Numbered from the stretch's first letter, positions 20,270 to 31,981 are shown. The stretch is DNA of 64,000 nucleotides from Amylostereum areolatum (GCA_012932865.1 SAXG01000018.1:806001-870000), one strand, 5' to 3'. Notes: a model not told the origin generated them from the letters alone. Numbers and translations are program-made.

Positions 20270-23092
20270 ATGATAATAAAAACAAGCTTAACAATTATAG
20301 TGGCTATAGCCCTTTTCTTCATTACTATTCACATCTTATCGAATTCTAACAATCGGAAAGTAATTATAACAATTTTATTTATCAATCTCGGTATAAGATC
20401 ATGAGGCTTATATTATATATTTAGTCAATTGGATCAGAGATTGGTTGATTTTTCGGTGATATTACAAATTATATTACTAATAAGTAACATAATAATAGCA
20501 ATTCCATTGTTAGTAGTTAAAACAGCTACGTATTCGTTCACGAAAAACATCGCTTTAGAAGTATACTGAGCGCTAATCAGAATACCTGTAAAAATCTTAG
20601 AATACTTACCCTGAGTAATAACACAGTTTTTAAAAAAATATATCTCGCCCATCACTTTCAAGCTACGAACACTGGGCTTTCACTCCACAAATCAATTTGA
20701 TTACCTGGAAATTCAATACCTCCCAAAACGAAACAGATATAGAATTTATTTTTTAAATAACTATGACGTTAAAGGTAAAGAATTTTTTATAACTCTTTGA
20801 AATTCGTTACAAGATGTTCCAGAATTTACAGGAATGGATAAGAAAATAATGTACGTATCTCTCTACAACGAGGAAGTTGAGCACGAATTCTTTTTACATA
20901 AAAATATTGCTCTTACAAAGGAATCAACTCTTGGTGATTATCTTAATAAAATTGGTAATAAAGTAAGCAATTTCTGAAAAGAAGCTTACAGACAAACACA
21001 GTATAGAAATATCTATGTTTATGTCGGCGAACCTAAGAAACCAATACCAGAAGAAACAATTTTAATTAGATCTAATCCTAACAGATTGAGAACACGAGGC
21101 TTTCACACCTCTGCGATAAATAGTGCTAGCTATATTAAACCAATTAAAACATTAAAAAAACCTAAACCTTTAAAAACAATTACTGCCATGGATGTTGAAA
21201 CAATGATTATAAACGGCGATCAAAAACCGGTAGCATTAACATTTTCATATTCACTGAATGGTAAAATTAAAAACGTGTTTTCTTTAATTAAACCCAATTT
21301 ATTAATTATTGATCCTGATAAAGCTGTTAAGAATCTGTGGATTGATTTTTACAATAAAATTAATAAACTTTATTTAGGCGATATAACAATATTTGTTCAC
21401 AATTTAGGGGGTTTTGATGGGTTTTACATATTACCATCACTGTTAAAACATCCATTAGCTGATAGAAGTAAAATATCTTCACTTATAGATAATAATCATA
21501 AATTTATTACTATTAGCACAACAATATTTGGCGATAAATGGGATTTAAAAGACTCTTACCGATTATTTCCCCTATCATTGAATGAATTAACTAAGACTTT
21601 TGGTAATTCGGAATTAAAATTAAGTAAATATAATGAAGCTTTTAATAATATATCAATGTTTAAGAATAGCAATCTACTAAGAGAATTTATTAGATACAAA
21701 AAACAAGATGGTAAATCACTGCTAAACGCTATGTTAAATATACAAAAAACTTATTCGGAACTTTATACTACAGATATTTGTACGGTGTTAAGTACATCCA
21801 CTTTATCTTTAGATATTTTTAGAAGAAGATTTTTAAAACTCAACATTCCTATTTTAACCAAAACTTTAGATAAGATCATACGATTATCATATTTCGGAGG
21901 AGCGACTGACTATTATAAAAAATATGGTGAAAATCTGTATTATTATGATGTAAACTCGTTATACCCAACAGCTATGTTAAAGCCAATGCCAATAGAGTTT
22001 TTAGGTACAAGAGATGCTACAGAATTAAATTTAAATGATTTGTTTGGGTTTATTGAAGCTATTATAACCTGTCCTAAAAATATAAAACACCCTATTTTAC
22101 CTTATAAGAAAGATGGTTTCACAATATTTCCTACTGGAAATTGAACTGGAACATACTTTTCTGAAGAGTTAAAATTAGCTGTGGAATATGGCTATCAAGT
22201 TGAAATGATTAAAGTTCACGACTTTAGTAAAGAATATTTATTTACAGATTATATTAACCATTTTTATGAAGTTAAGAAAACAGCCACAGGACCTTTAAGA
22301 TTAATTTCTAAGTTACATTTAAATACTTTATATGGAATCTTTGGCCGGAAACAAGACTTGTTACAAACAATAAACATCCACCCCGAAGAAGAAATGGATT
22401 ACTTAGCTAGATATCCTGTGGATGCTATTATAAATATCGATGATGATAACAGTGTAATTTTAATAAATAAAAATTTAGATTATGATATCGTTAACACTTT
22501 AAGAACAAGATTACATTTAGATTTAGACTACAATTTTAGTAAAGTTAAGTCTAATGTCGCGATAGCTTCAGCTGTAACTTATTATGCACGAATGATTATG
22601 ATGCAATATAAAAATTTAAATGACCTTGATTTGTTTTACACTGATACAGATTCAATATTTACAAATAAACCTTTACCACACAACTTTATTGGAGATGAGT
22701 TAGGTTTAATGACAGATGAGTTGAAAGGTGGCTACATTAAAAAGGCTTATTTCTTCGGTATAAAAAAATATGCTTATATTGACAATAATGACTTCATTCA
22801 TTCTGTCTTTTCAGGGGTGCCAAGAGATATTTTAACTTGAAATCAAATTGAGGAAATATCTAAAGGTCATACTATAAAAGTGGAAACACCAATAAGATTT
22901 TATAAAGATTTTAACAAGCTACTTATTAAAACTAAAAAAATTATGTTATCTATCAATCAAGAAAGTGATAAAACTTTAATTAATAATAATTACCAACACC
23001 CTAGAATATTTAAAGGATTGTTACCTAAAATTAGCTTATACCAACAAGGAGTTATTAATAAAATAAATAAATTTTACAACAAATTTAAATAA
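20270..23092 (+). CDS. dpo: Family B DNA polymerase of linear mitochondrial plasmid type
   Basis: Open for 940 codons in table 4 (several TGA = Trp, for example near 20401 and 22142). The N-terminal about 120 residues are strongly hydrophobic, followed by a region that could correspond to the terminal-protein part of invertron polymerases (inference). Exonuclease motifs: MDVETM (Exo I, about residue 306), HNLGGFDGF (Exo II, about 378) and DSYRLFPLSLNELTKTFG. The YFGG linker (about 541) is followed by polymerase motif A DVNSLYPTAM (about 560), motif B KLHLNTLYGIFG (about 680) and motif C YTDTDS (about 790). All catalytic acids are present. Such protein-primed polymerases replicate linear plasmids and are known to integrate into fungal mtDNA. 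The start is two bases after a tRNA-like gene. This copy looks intact, unlike the relics at 46.3 and 51-53 kb. Confidence 0.92.
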
Positions 23093-23550
23093 ACGTTATA
23101 TTGAAATCGAACCTTGTAGAAAGTGTTTCTACAATTAACTCAGTTAACCTAATTGAGCAAGTATTCTTTATTATTCAATAATAACAATGGAATTTAAGCT
23201 ATTATTCCAATTTAAATGTTTAATCATTCATTCTAAAGTAGGAAGCGGTGTATTTGTCAGATATTATAAATAATTTATATTGTAAAATTATAATATTAAA
23301 TAAATAATATAATCTTATATCCTATTTACATTTTGTTCTTATTTATATTCCTTAATCGCAACTATTTTTATATTAGAGGGGAAAAAATAAAACCTTATAT
23401 ATATTTAGAACTAGTTTTAAATAAGTGAATATTAAGGGTTGTACCCAAAGTTACAAGTCCTCTTTGTAGAGAAGTAAAATAAATTAGAATATTTATTATA
23501 TGTAATATAAAATAACATTATATTATAATAAATAATTAAAAAATATTGTA
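23093..23550. other. AT-rich intergenic region between dpo and nad6
   Basis: The two genes converge here. A small hairpin (GTAGAAAGTGTTTCTAC, near 23116) follows the dpo stop and could act as a 3' processing signal; I see nothing else. Confidence 0.4.
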
Positions 23551-24177
23551 TTAATAATTTTTAATGTGTGTACTAGATTTTCGAGCTATAAAGATAGGTG
23601 CTACCATAGCTAATAATAAAACAATACTACATATTATTAATCATATAGCTCCATAAGTATATAGTCCTTGTCCAATAGCTTGTATTTGAGTAAAATTATT
23701 AAAAGTAGAATCCGCTATATTAGGTATAATAGTAATATTTACATTTAATAAATTTGAAATATCAGAATTTAAAATAGTAGTATTTATATTAGTTAAAAAT
23801 TCTAATAATGCAAATATACCTGAAACATTATTAAAGGTAAATGGCATTATAGTAAATAATTCATATATAAATAAAGATGCTATTGCTAAAGCTAATGGTA
23901 AATTTTTAGTATATTGAGAACCAGTTTCTAATATATCTGTAAGTTTTATGTTAATCATCATAACCACAAATAAAAATAAAACTGTAATAGCTCCTACATA
24001 AACAATTATATAAGAGATACCTATAAATCCTACTCCTAATAATATTAAATAACCTGCAGCATTTACAAAAACAGATATTAAAAAAATAACTGCTATAACT
24101 GGATTTTTAGAAGTAATAACTAATAAACTAGATAGAAGAGTAGTAAACGCTAATATATCAATAAAAAAATGTTTCAT
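23551..24177 (-). CDS. nad6: NADH dehydrogenase subunit 6
   Basis: 208 codons in table 4, starting MKHFFIDILAF. It has the conserved hydrophobic core with VYVGAITVLFLFVVMMIN, the most conserved Nad6 segment, and ends RKSSTHIKNY after one internal TGA (Trp). Length and the five predicted membrane helices fit Nad6, a membrane-arm subunit of respiratory complex I. It is convergent with the integrated dpo. Confidence 0.93.
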
Positions 24178-24951
24178 AATAAAAATAAAAATATATATAT
24201 ATATATTATAATTAGCCTACTTATTTAGAATAAGTTTCGATCTTTAAATTTATTTGTTTAAAGAATTTAAATTTTTATAGCCTTAGCTAAATAAATAAAT
24301 ACTAAAATTATTTATTTTTATAAATTTTAAAGTTTTAGAACGAATTAAAGGCTGGAAGACAATAAAAAAAACATACATATAAGATATAGCAGCATATTTT
24401 TTAAAGTAGGTTTAACCTAGAAAATATTATTTCTTTTGCCTGGAAGCATTATAATTTAAATTCCAAAGGGAAGAATATAAATTTTATGAAATGAATTAAA
24501 TTAAAAATTAATAATAAATTTATTATTAATTAAGACTCTAAAATTAACTAAAGAGTGTCGCTTTATCTTAAATTTATAAAAAAAGAATTAAGCGAAGAAC
24601 CGAAGGAAAGACTTATGATAGTCAATTGTAAAATTATAAATTTTTTATATTAAAACTACTTATTAAGCCAGCTGCTTTTGTATACAGCTGCTTATTTTAT
24701 ACCATAATTTAAAAATTTTATACCCTTTTTATATTTTGAATAATTAAATATTCATCTTTTAAATTCATATAAATTATATAGCGTATTATTGTTAAAATAA
24801 TACTTATAATTTTATCTTTTTTTTTTCATTGATAGTGTGAGCTATTTAAACCCCCCCCCCCTTTGTAGCTCAAATTCTGGCTGGGTTGTATGTTCGTTTA
24901 TAAATTCGTTCTACGTTAGACACTGTCCTAAAATAACAATATCATTAACTA
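24178..24951. other. Intergenic region between nad6 and a plasmid-like ORF
   Basis: The region separates two divergent genes. It contains a GC-richer patch at about 24,590-24,640 (CGAAGAACCGAAGGAAAGAC) and a hairpin CAGCTGCTTTTGTATACAGCTG near 24,670. A run of 10 C lies at about 24,851. At 24,885-24,930 a segment recurs inverted upstream of atp9 (54,400-54,445). Confidence 0.4.
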
Positions 24952-26313
24952 ATGTTTAATTTTATACAAGTTCGACATATGTCGAGCAAAACTAAAGGTT
25001 CCTCTGTACCGAAAACACTAATGGTTCATTTTAACGATGGACTGAAAAAATTAGACTTAAACAGAAACACACCTTACGAAAACAGATTTTGATTAGTCTG
25101 ATTTTTTAAGAATACAATATATTATTTACAAGCTTGTTGGCAGGATTTTTGATTAGTATTTTCTAATTATCCAATAATAAAACCAACACTTTTATTTTTA
25201 AAAATTATCTTTTATCCCATCATATTTATTTACAAAGTTCTAGGGTATCTAAAATGGTTAAAATTTATTTTTGCAGGTGTTTTATTTTTAAGATTAACAC
25301 CTTTAAACATAGATTGAAAAGGTATCTGAATTTATTTCAATATGCAATTTATTGACGACTTTCCACAATATTATCATATTTATAGTGCCAAGTTAAAGAA
25401 AATATTAAGTGTATTACCCGAGCGAAATGAACCAGAAAGAATTAAGGCTCCGAAAGAAAAATCTGTTCCAGCTCCTAAAACAAATCCTGACGACTCATTT
25501 ATTTATAACCGAGATTATTTGGAATCTAAAACAGTGATTCAACCTGATCAAGATACTCCCTTCTACAAAAACCCAAAATTTGATATTCCAGTAATAATTG
25601 TTGTTATCGGGGGTGTTACTCTTTACTTCTATTCAACTGAAGCTACTAATCTTTTAATCACTTCCGGTGTATATGGAAAATATGTAGATTTTATGGATTG
25701 AATTAGAGGAAGAACTCCTCCTCAACTACCAGGAAACCCTAAACCACCTTTAGGTTTTGATTTAGGTTCAGATACTGATAGTTATATTCCATTAACAGAT
25801 GGTAGCACAATTACTTATGAAGGTATAGCTCCTAATACAACTACAAGTGGAACATCAACTCCAGCTGGAACTACCACACCTACAGGATGGAAAACACCTC
25901 CCTCATTATAAGACGAATTTAAACGATATTGAGATAGTCCAGATAGTGATACAGATTCAACATCAACAATTACAGGATCACCTAGTCCACTACCATCATC
26001 CTCATCAGCATCAACAAGCAAATTTACTGACAGTTTTAAATCTTTATAAAGTGATATCTCTAGTCGATCATGAGCTAACACTGATGGAGATTTAACAAGA
26101 GAATTAGCTAAAGAAATAAACATTCTACCCACAGAAAAACTAGCTGATGTAGATCTTGAAGTAGTATCAACTACCGAATCTGGAAATGGATTATATACTC
26201 CTAAATATAAATTTAGCTCTCTTCACGGGTTTGGTATTCCAAAAACTAGAACTAAAGGTAAAATAAATCTTCGAGATGATGTTTGAGATTTGTATGACAG
26301 TGAAACAGATTAA
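24952..26313 (+). pseudogene. Plasmid-like Pro/Ser/Thr-rich membrane ORF with two internal TAA
   Basis: In table 4 the frame is open from ATG 24952 to TAA at 25909 (319 codons) and continues in the same frame through a second TAA (26047) to a third (26311). It starts MFNFIQVRHMSSKTKG. Hydrophobic segments lie at about residues 60-130, and a single strong helix (PVIIVVIGGVTLYFY) at about 213-227. A low-complexity tail rich in Pro, Thr and Gly follows, then Ser-rich and acidic parts after each stop. I recognise no domain. It lies beside dpo and faces a membrane ORF, and a decayed relative sits at 49336-50383, so it is probably a plasmid gene. Either the first TAA is the true end and the rest is decayed, or the protein was once about 453 residues long. 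Confidence 0.6.
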
Positions 26314-26340
26314 TTTATTTGGGGAGATTAAAAATAAAAA

Positions 26341-27300
26341 TTAGATAGAACAAACATATAAATAAAAAATTATTTTAAAAATTAAAATTAACAAAATTAT
26401 TGCTAAATTAAACTTTATATAATAAGATTGAAATTTCTGTCTTATTTCTAAAAAGTTAGCAAGTTTAGGATACTTAATTTTTAAAGAAAATCTATCTATA
26501 AGATATTCAGCAAAAAGAGAAGAGATTATACTAATTATACATGAAAAAATAACACTATCTAGTAATAATAAACTAATAAAAATATTTTTAATTAAACTAA
26601 ATTCTAATAGTATTTCGTCTTCCAACGGTGATCGTATTCAAGTACTAGAGTCACTATTATTTTGATCTTTATAATTTTCTGCTGTAATTTCTGTGGATTC
26701 TAAGCTAATAGATTCTATTTTTAATTTAGAATTATTTATGTCAGTATGTATTTTTTTTAACTGATTAGTGATAAATTTTGACTCTGAGAATAATTCTTTT
26801 GTGTTAGGAAGGTTAGAATTTGATTCCAATTGCTGATGTATTTCAGTTAATCGAGTTAATCATGGTTCAACTTTTTCTAAACTTGTACTCGTTTCTTTAA
26901 AAATAGTATTTAAATTTTCCACTTTAGCTAAAACATTTTTATTAATAGTATTTATTGTTTCGGTTAATTCTGTTATTTTAGCTTGACAAAGAATTACTTC
27001 TGCCTTATATTCTGTTAGAGCTTTTTTGTAAGCTATCAGGTACTTAATTTTATCGGTTATAATTATAGCTCCACTTACTAATACTATTCCAGCTGAAACA
27101 AGAGTAAAGCTTTCTAACAATTTGTTGTTTGTAAAACCTGAGAGTTTAAAATCATTATTATTAGTAAATATAGGCTTATTTCTCTCATTTAATATTAAGT
27201 AAATAAAAATAATAATAAATAAAAAGATAAATAAAATTTTAAATACAGTTAATAAACTTAAATTTAAACCTAAAAAATTAAATTTTAAAATTGTGTTCAT
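26341..27300 (-). CDS. Plasmid-like membrane protein with coiled coil and C-terminal helical hairpin
   Basis: 319 codons in table 4 (TGA read as Trp near 26860 and 26638). Layout: an N-terminal membrane helix (residues about 12-38), a second helix near 65-85, a long polar helical region rich in Lys, Glu, Asn and Thr (about 95-225) suggesting a coiled coil, then two C-terminal helices separated by IKYPKLANFLEIRQKFQSYY. That K-Y-P ... F ... R ... F-Q ... Y pattern recurs in the ORF at 53047-53640 and the relic at 31982-32604, with a looser match at 54481. I do not recognise a known family. It starts three bases after the stop of a truncated nad2 copy in the same direction, so the two may be co-transcribed. 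It lies tail to tail with the Pro/Ser-rich ORF. Confidence 0.65.
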
Positions 27301-27303
27301 ATT

Positions 27304-27753
27304 TTAATAACGGTATAAATATAAAGGTAGTAAGGATGTACTGTTTAAATTTAAATTAAAAAAATAAGATGTTAATATACTGGCAACTAAAGTGGACATT
27401 AATACTATTAAAGAATATTCTCTTAAATAATTGTTTATTGTTATTACATTATCTAAGGTAATTGTAGAATCACTTTCTACAAGGTTCGATGTATTATTGT
27501 TCATTAAAGGTCAGGATACTAAAATAAGTAAACCTATAAATATATCAAATAATTGTGATATTAAGGTTACTTGGAATAAATTATTACATACACCTATACC
27601 TGATCCAATTGACTGAATATATAAAGCATAAATTAATAAAGCTCCGGCATAAATAAATATAATTAATGTTATTCTTAGAAAGAAAGAGAAATTACTATTG
27701 ATTAAGGGTAGGGCTATAGCCACTATAAAAATTAAAATACTTGTAAGAATCAT
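27304..27753 (-). pseudogene. nad2: Internally deleted nad2 copy (149 codons)
   Basis: In table 4 the frame runs from [15 protein letters not shown] through the same first about 130 residues as the full nad2 (30244-31917). It then jumps to LNSTSLLPLYLYRY, which matches the last residues of full nad2 ([14 protein letters not shown]). All of the proton-channel helices between are missing, so it cannot replace Nad2. The copy ends immediately before a plasmid-like membrane ORF in the same direction. A third, shorter nad2 5' copy is at 32370-32604. Confidence 0.8.
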
Positions 27754-28397
27754 TGCTTTAAATTATGTTTAATATTTAAACATTTTAATATTTAGCTTAA
27801 AATTATCTCTATACTCTCTAAAAAGAAAATATTGTAAAATTAAAACTAAATATTTATATAAAATTAATAACTATTTATTTATTAAAAAAAAGATTATAAA
27901 AAAAATTATCACGATTTACTATAAAAAAAAAACATTTTTATTGTTTCTTTTATATTTTTAATTAATTAAAATTTAACACAAAACTAGTCACTAGATTGGT
28001 AATAAATTACAAAAGATATCACCCCGGAGGAGAGGACAAATTTTTAAGGATTAAAATAAATCTAGTTATTAGATCGGTAAGAAGTAGCAAAAGAAAAATA
28101 GTACAAAAGTGATTGTAGTTCTATATTCTTAAATAATACTATCTTTTTATAACCAATATTTTAGTTTTTCTGTCCAGAGAAATAATTATAGCAACCCTAA
28201 TTATTATTTAAATTAATTTGTGTGTGGCCCTAGCGGTACCAAAAAGGGGGGGTTTTATTATTATAATTTGCTTTTTGTTTGTAGTTTAACTTAATTTCTA
28301 CTTTTGAATTTTATTTTAAATAATTTTATTTGAAAATATTATTTATTTATTTATAACAATTATATTAAAATATTTAATTATTTAGATTTGTTTGTAT
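27754..28397. other. Intergenic region with relic sequence
   Basis: Near 27,905-27,925 the sequence AAAATTATCACGATTTACT repeats a piece of the membrane-ORF relic at about 32,065, so a further decayed copy is present. The rest is AT-rich without genes. Confidence 0.4.
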
Positions 28398-28480
28398 TGA
28401 GCAGTAAAGGAATCGAACCTTTTACGGCGCTAACCAACTCTTTTACAGAGAGCCACCATTACCAATCGGATCACCTGCCC
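28398..28480 (-). tRNA. trnY: tRNA-Tyr(GTA)
   Basis: Minus strand; anticodon loop CTGTAAA within CTCT/AGAG, a long variable arm, T arm with GTTCGAT, and an acceptor stem GGGCAGG/ACTGCTC with one mismatch. First of a six-gene tRNA cluster. Confidence 0.85.
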
Positions 28481-28521
28481 GGTATTATTTTTAAAATAAT
28501 AATAAAAATAAAAAAATTAAT

Positions 28522-28593
28522 TGAAAGCACCTGGACTTGAACCAGAACTTTCTCCTTAAAAGGGAGACACTCAACCACTCGAGTTCTGCTAAC
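28522..28593 (-). tRNA. trnK: tRNA-Lys(TTT)
   Basis: Anticodon stem TCTCC/GGAGA closes loop CTTTTAA. The D stem (ACTC/GAGT) and T stem are good; the acceptor GTTAGCA/TGCTTTC has two mismatches. Confidence 0.75.
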
Positions 28594-28740
28594 TTCTTTT
28601 AAATAATAAAAAATATACACAATAAAAAAAAAGACCTAACAAATTATATTTATTTAAGCTATTTATTACTAAATAAAATTATTGTTAAAAAAATAAAAAT
28701 ATTAGAAACAAGAAAAAAATATTTTTTATTTCTATAATAC

Positions 28741-28813
28741 TGAGTCGACCAGACTCGAACTGATATAAGCCATTACCAAAAAATGGTGTTCTTCCAAATT
28801 AAACTACAACTCA
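28741..28813 (-). tRNA. trnQ: tRNA-Gln(TTG)
   Basis: Acceptor TGAGTTG/CGACTCA, anticodon stem CCATT/AATGG around loop TTTTGGT, T loop TTCGAGT. Confidence 0.85.
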
Positions 28814-29001
28814 TAAAAAGAATAAAATATTTACCGCTAAATTTTAATTATATAGTCAACCTTACAGTTACTTTATTATTTATAAATTTAAAATAAATGA
28901 GAAAAAATAATAACTATTTAAATATGTCAATAATTAAGCCTCTGCTTATTTTTATGTTATTTATAAAAAGAAAAACTATAATTACACTTTTTTATTTTTT
29001 T

Positions 29002-29074
29002 TGCCGAAAAATGGACTTGAACCAATAGCTAAATCTTACAAGGAAGTCGTTTTACCAATTAAACTATTTCGGCT
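29002..29074 (-). tRNA. trnT: tRNA-Thr(TGT)
   Basis: Acceptor GCCGAAA/TTTTCGG is good and the loop CTTGTAA gives TGT. The anticodon stem pairs poorly, so identity is a little less certain. Confidence 0.7.
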
Positions 29075-29227
29075 ATAGATTTTATTTTTAAATAAAGCAG
29101 TTTTAAGGAATTAGATTTAAATTTGTGTCCCTACATAATTAATTATTTTTGTTTTTCATTAGTAGTAAGGAACATATTTGTTAAGGTTGGCTTATAGCTA
29201 ATTCAGAGTAAGTAAAAGGTTTTATTA

Positions 29228-29299
29228 TGCCCCGAGAGAGAATTGAACTCACATCTCAATGTCTTCAAGATTGCGCTTTGACCACTAAGCTACCGAGGC
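29228..29299 (-). tRNA. trnF: tRNA-Phe(GAA)
   Basis: Acceptor GCCTCGG/TCGGGGC, anticodon stem CAATC/CATTG around loop TTGAAGA, T loop TTCAATT. Confidence 0.8.
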
Positions 29300-29417
29300 T
29301 ATTTATTATTTTAATTATTTGTATCCTACCCTTCTTCCAGATTTTTAGTTTTATTTATAAGAACAAATTTTCTACTTTAGGAAGATATATAAAATATGTT
29401 TTAAATCTTTTTATTTT

Positions 29418-29489
29418 TGGAGAAAGATAGACTCGAACTATCATTATTATATTGCAAATATAACCGATTAACCAATTATCAGATTCCCC
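29418..29489 (-). tRNA. trnC: tRNA-Cys(GCA)
   Basis: Anticodon stem TATAT/ATAAT with loop TTGCAAT and T loop TTCGAGT. A second GCA-type gene lies at 38067-38137. Confidence 0.8.
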
Positions 29490-29877
29490 CTTATATATAA
29501 TTTTTTATTTTAAATAATTATTTAATCTCTTTTATATTTATAAATTTTATTTAAAAATTGCAAGATCTGCAATTAGATAATAAAAATAGAATTATTTTAA
29601 ATAGAAACAATTAAAAAGCAGAAATATTATAAATAAATTAATAATAGAACATTTGTAGAGTTACCATTACTTAAATATTTTTAGTAATAAGATGTTACTT
29701 TATTGTTCAATCTATATCTATTAAAGAGAACTCAATAATTTAATAAATAAGTAGTATAAAGTCTATAAATTTATACTGTATTAAATAAATAATAATAAGG
29801 TCGATTACACTTAAAAATAAAAATAGGGGAAAATATTATATAAATTTATTTATTTATTTTTATTAATTATTTGTATG
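29490..29877. other. AT-rich intergenic region before nad3
   Basis: No gene or repeat of note seen between trnC and the nad3 stop codon. Confidence 0.5.
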
Positions 29878-30234
29878 TTAATTAGATGAACTTATATTAA
29901 TAGCTCCAGATCCAATTTCTAGAATAAATCCTATAGTTAGAATAAGAAAGAAAATTAAAGCAACTGAGAAACCAAAAGTAGAAACTTGAAATAAAGAAAC
30001 AGCTATAGGGAATAAAAGTAGAATTTCAAGATCGAAAATTAAAAATAACATAGCTACTAAATAAAAATGTATTTGAAAATTAGATCTTGTTTGTCCGAAA
30101 ATAGCTGTAAAACCACATTCATAAGCAGAAACTTTAGATTCATCTGGTCTATGTACAGCTAATAAAACATTTAATAATAATAAAACAAAAGCTAAAACAG
30201 GTACTATAATAAATAACATTATTAAATTATTCAT
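29878..30234 (-). CDS. nad3: NADH dehydrogenase subunit 3
   Basis: 118 codons, starting MNNLIMLFIIVPVLAF. It has the conserved loop with YECGF (the Cys that marks the active/deactive switch loop of complex I) and FYLVAMLFLIFDLEI. Three membrane helices and length fit Nad3. It follows nad2 after nine bases in the same direction, the usual fungal nad2-nad3 pair, so they are probably co-transcribed. Confidence 0.95.
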   Translation of the reverse strand: MNNLIMLFIIVPVLAFVLLLLNVLLAVHRPDESKVSAYECGFTAIFGQTRSNFQIHFYLVAMLFLIFDLEILLLFPIAVSLFQVSTFGFSVALIFFLILTIGFILEIGSGAINISSSN

Positions 30235-30243
30235 AATTAAAAA

Positions 30244-31917
30244 TTAAAAATTATATAAAGATAAAGATAGTAATGTTGTACTGTTTAAAATAATATAAGG
30301 TTTAAGAATAAAAATTAATATAGAGATAGTTAAAGTTGATATTAAAAAACTATGGTAATTAGTTATATTTAATTCTTCATTTTCTGTTATTCCATCTAGG
30401 GACACAGTGTTAGTATTTTGTAAAGTTAATTTGTTATCTTGTGATGTAGAATCAGAAGTATTTAAAACTTTAATAATATTTAAATAGAATGAAGCACTTA
30501 TAACACTTACTATAATTGCTACAATACTTATAAAATAATAACCACTTTGAAGAGCAGAATATAATACAAATTGTTTTGAAAAAAAACCAATTAAAGGTGG
30601 TACACCAGCCATAGAAAATAAACAAATAGTTAAACTTATACTTAATAAAGGATTAGAATAAAATTGACCTTTTAATTCAGTTATATAATTTATATCATTT
30701 TCAGAACCTTTAGCTTGTTCTATTTTAAAATTTTCATCTTTTTTAAATGATTTATGTATAATTAAACCTAAGGCTATTATAATTAAAAAAGTATTTAAAT
30801 TTGTTATTGAATATTGTATTATATAAAATAATAAAGATTCTACAGATTGTTCTGTATTTATAGCTAATGCTAATAAAATAAATCCAATATGAGATATGGT
30901 ACTATATGCTAATAATCTTTTTATTTTTGATTGTGCTAATCCTACTATTGTTCCAATTATTAAAGATAATAAAGAACTTATTAATAATAAATTTTTTAAT
31001 AAAGATATTACATTTTCTTTATTTTCTGTTAACAGAGTTACTGTTTCCCAATTATTACTATTTAAGGTAAAAATATTTTCTATTAAACCTATTTCTGTTT
31101 GTATTTCTAATAATAATATTAGTATTGATATTTTTGGCATTATTGTTAATCATATTGTTACTATACTGGGACTATCGGAATAAACATCAGGGGCTCAATT
31201 ATGTAATGGTGCGGCTGATATTTTAAATAAAAATCCTATAAATATTATTATTAAACCTAAAGTTAAACCTTGTAATATTGTATTATTATCAGATACTGAA
31301 ACTAAACTATAGATAGATTCAAAATTTGTTAAACCTGTAAAGGTATAGATTAATCCGGCTCCTAATAAGATTAAACAAGATGAAAATCCTCCTAATAAAA
31401 AATATTTTAAACCAGCTGATATCGCTGTTTCAGAATTTCTATATAAAGAAGATAAAATATATACTCCAAAAGATTGTAATTCTATACTTAAATATAAAGA
31501 GATTAAATCTGAGGAAGAGATTAAGATACTTGCACCTAAAGTGGACATTAATACTATTAAAGAATATTCTCTAGGATAATTGTTTATTGTTATTACATTA
31601 TCTAAGGTAATTGTAGAATCACTTTCTACAAGGTTCGATGTATTATTGTTCATTAAAGGTCAAGATACTAAAATAAGTGAACCTATTAACACTATAAATA
31701 TATCAAATAATTGTGATATTAAGGTTACTTGGAATAAACCATTATATACACCTATACCTGATCCAATTGACTGAATATATAAAGCATTAAACGATAATGC
31801 TCCGGCATAAATAAATATAATTGAACTTATTCTTATATATAATAAAGATGAGATATTACTATTGATTGAGGGTAGGGCTATAGCCACTATAAGAATTAAA
31901 ATACTTGTAAGAATCAT
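30244..31917 (-). CDS. nad2: NADH dehydrogenase subunit 2
   Basis: 557 codons in table 4, read through TGA (Trp) near 31660 and 31195. It starts [16 protein letters not shown], contains [44 protein letters not shown] and [15 protein letters not shown], and ends LSLSLYNF. These are the conserved antiporter-like segments of Nad2 (including the Lys of the transport path), and the length fits fungal Nad2. This is the only complete nad2; partial copies of its 5' end lie on both sides (27304-27753 and 32370-32604). Confidence 0.95.
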
Positions 31918-31981
31918 TGCTTTAAATTTTGTTAAACAAACTTTATATGCAAATAGGGGATAAATTTAACAATAATAAATA

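Noticed and set aside
20270..23092. dpo as a frame-broken gene (stops at 22142 and 22838, and in the N-terminal part)
   Set aside because: All the interrupting codons are TGA, which is Trp in this mitochondrial code; the frame is single and open.
25815..26132. Minus-strand ORF opposite the Pro/Ser-rich tail
   Set aside because: It is the mirror of low-complexity coding sequence on the other strand and has no support of its own.
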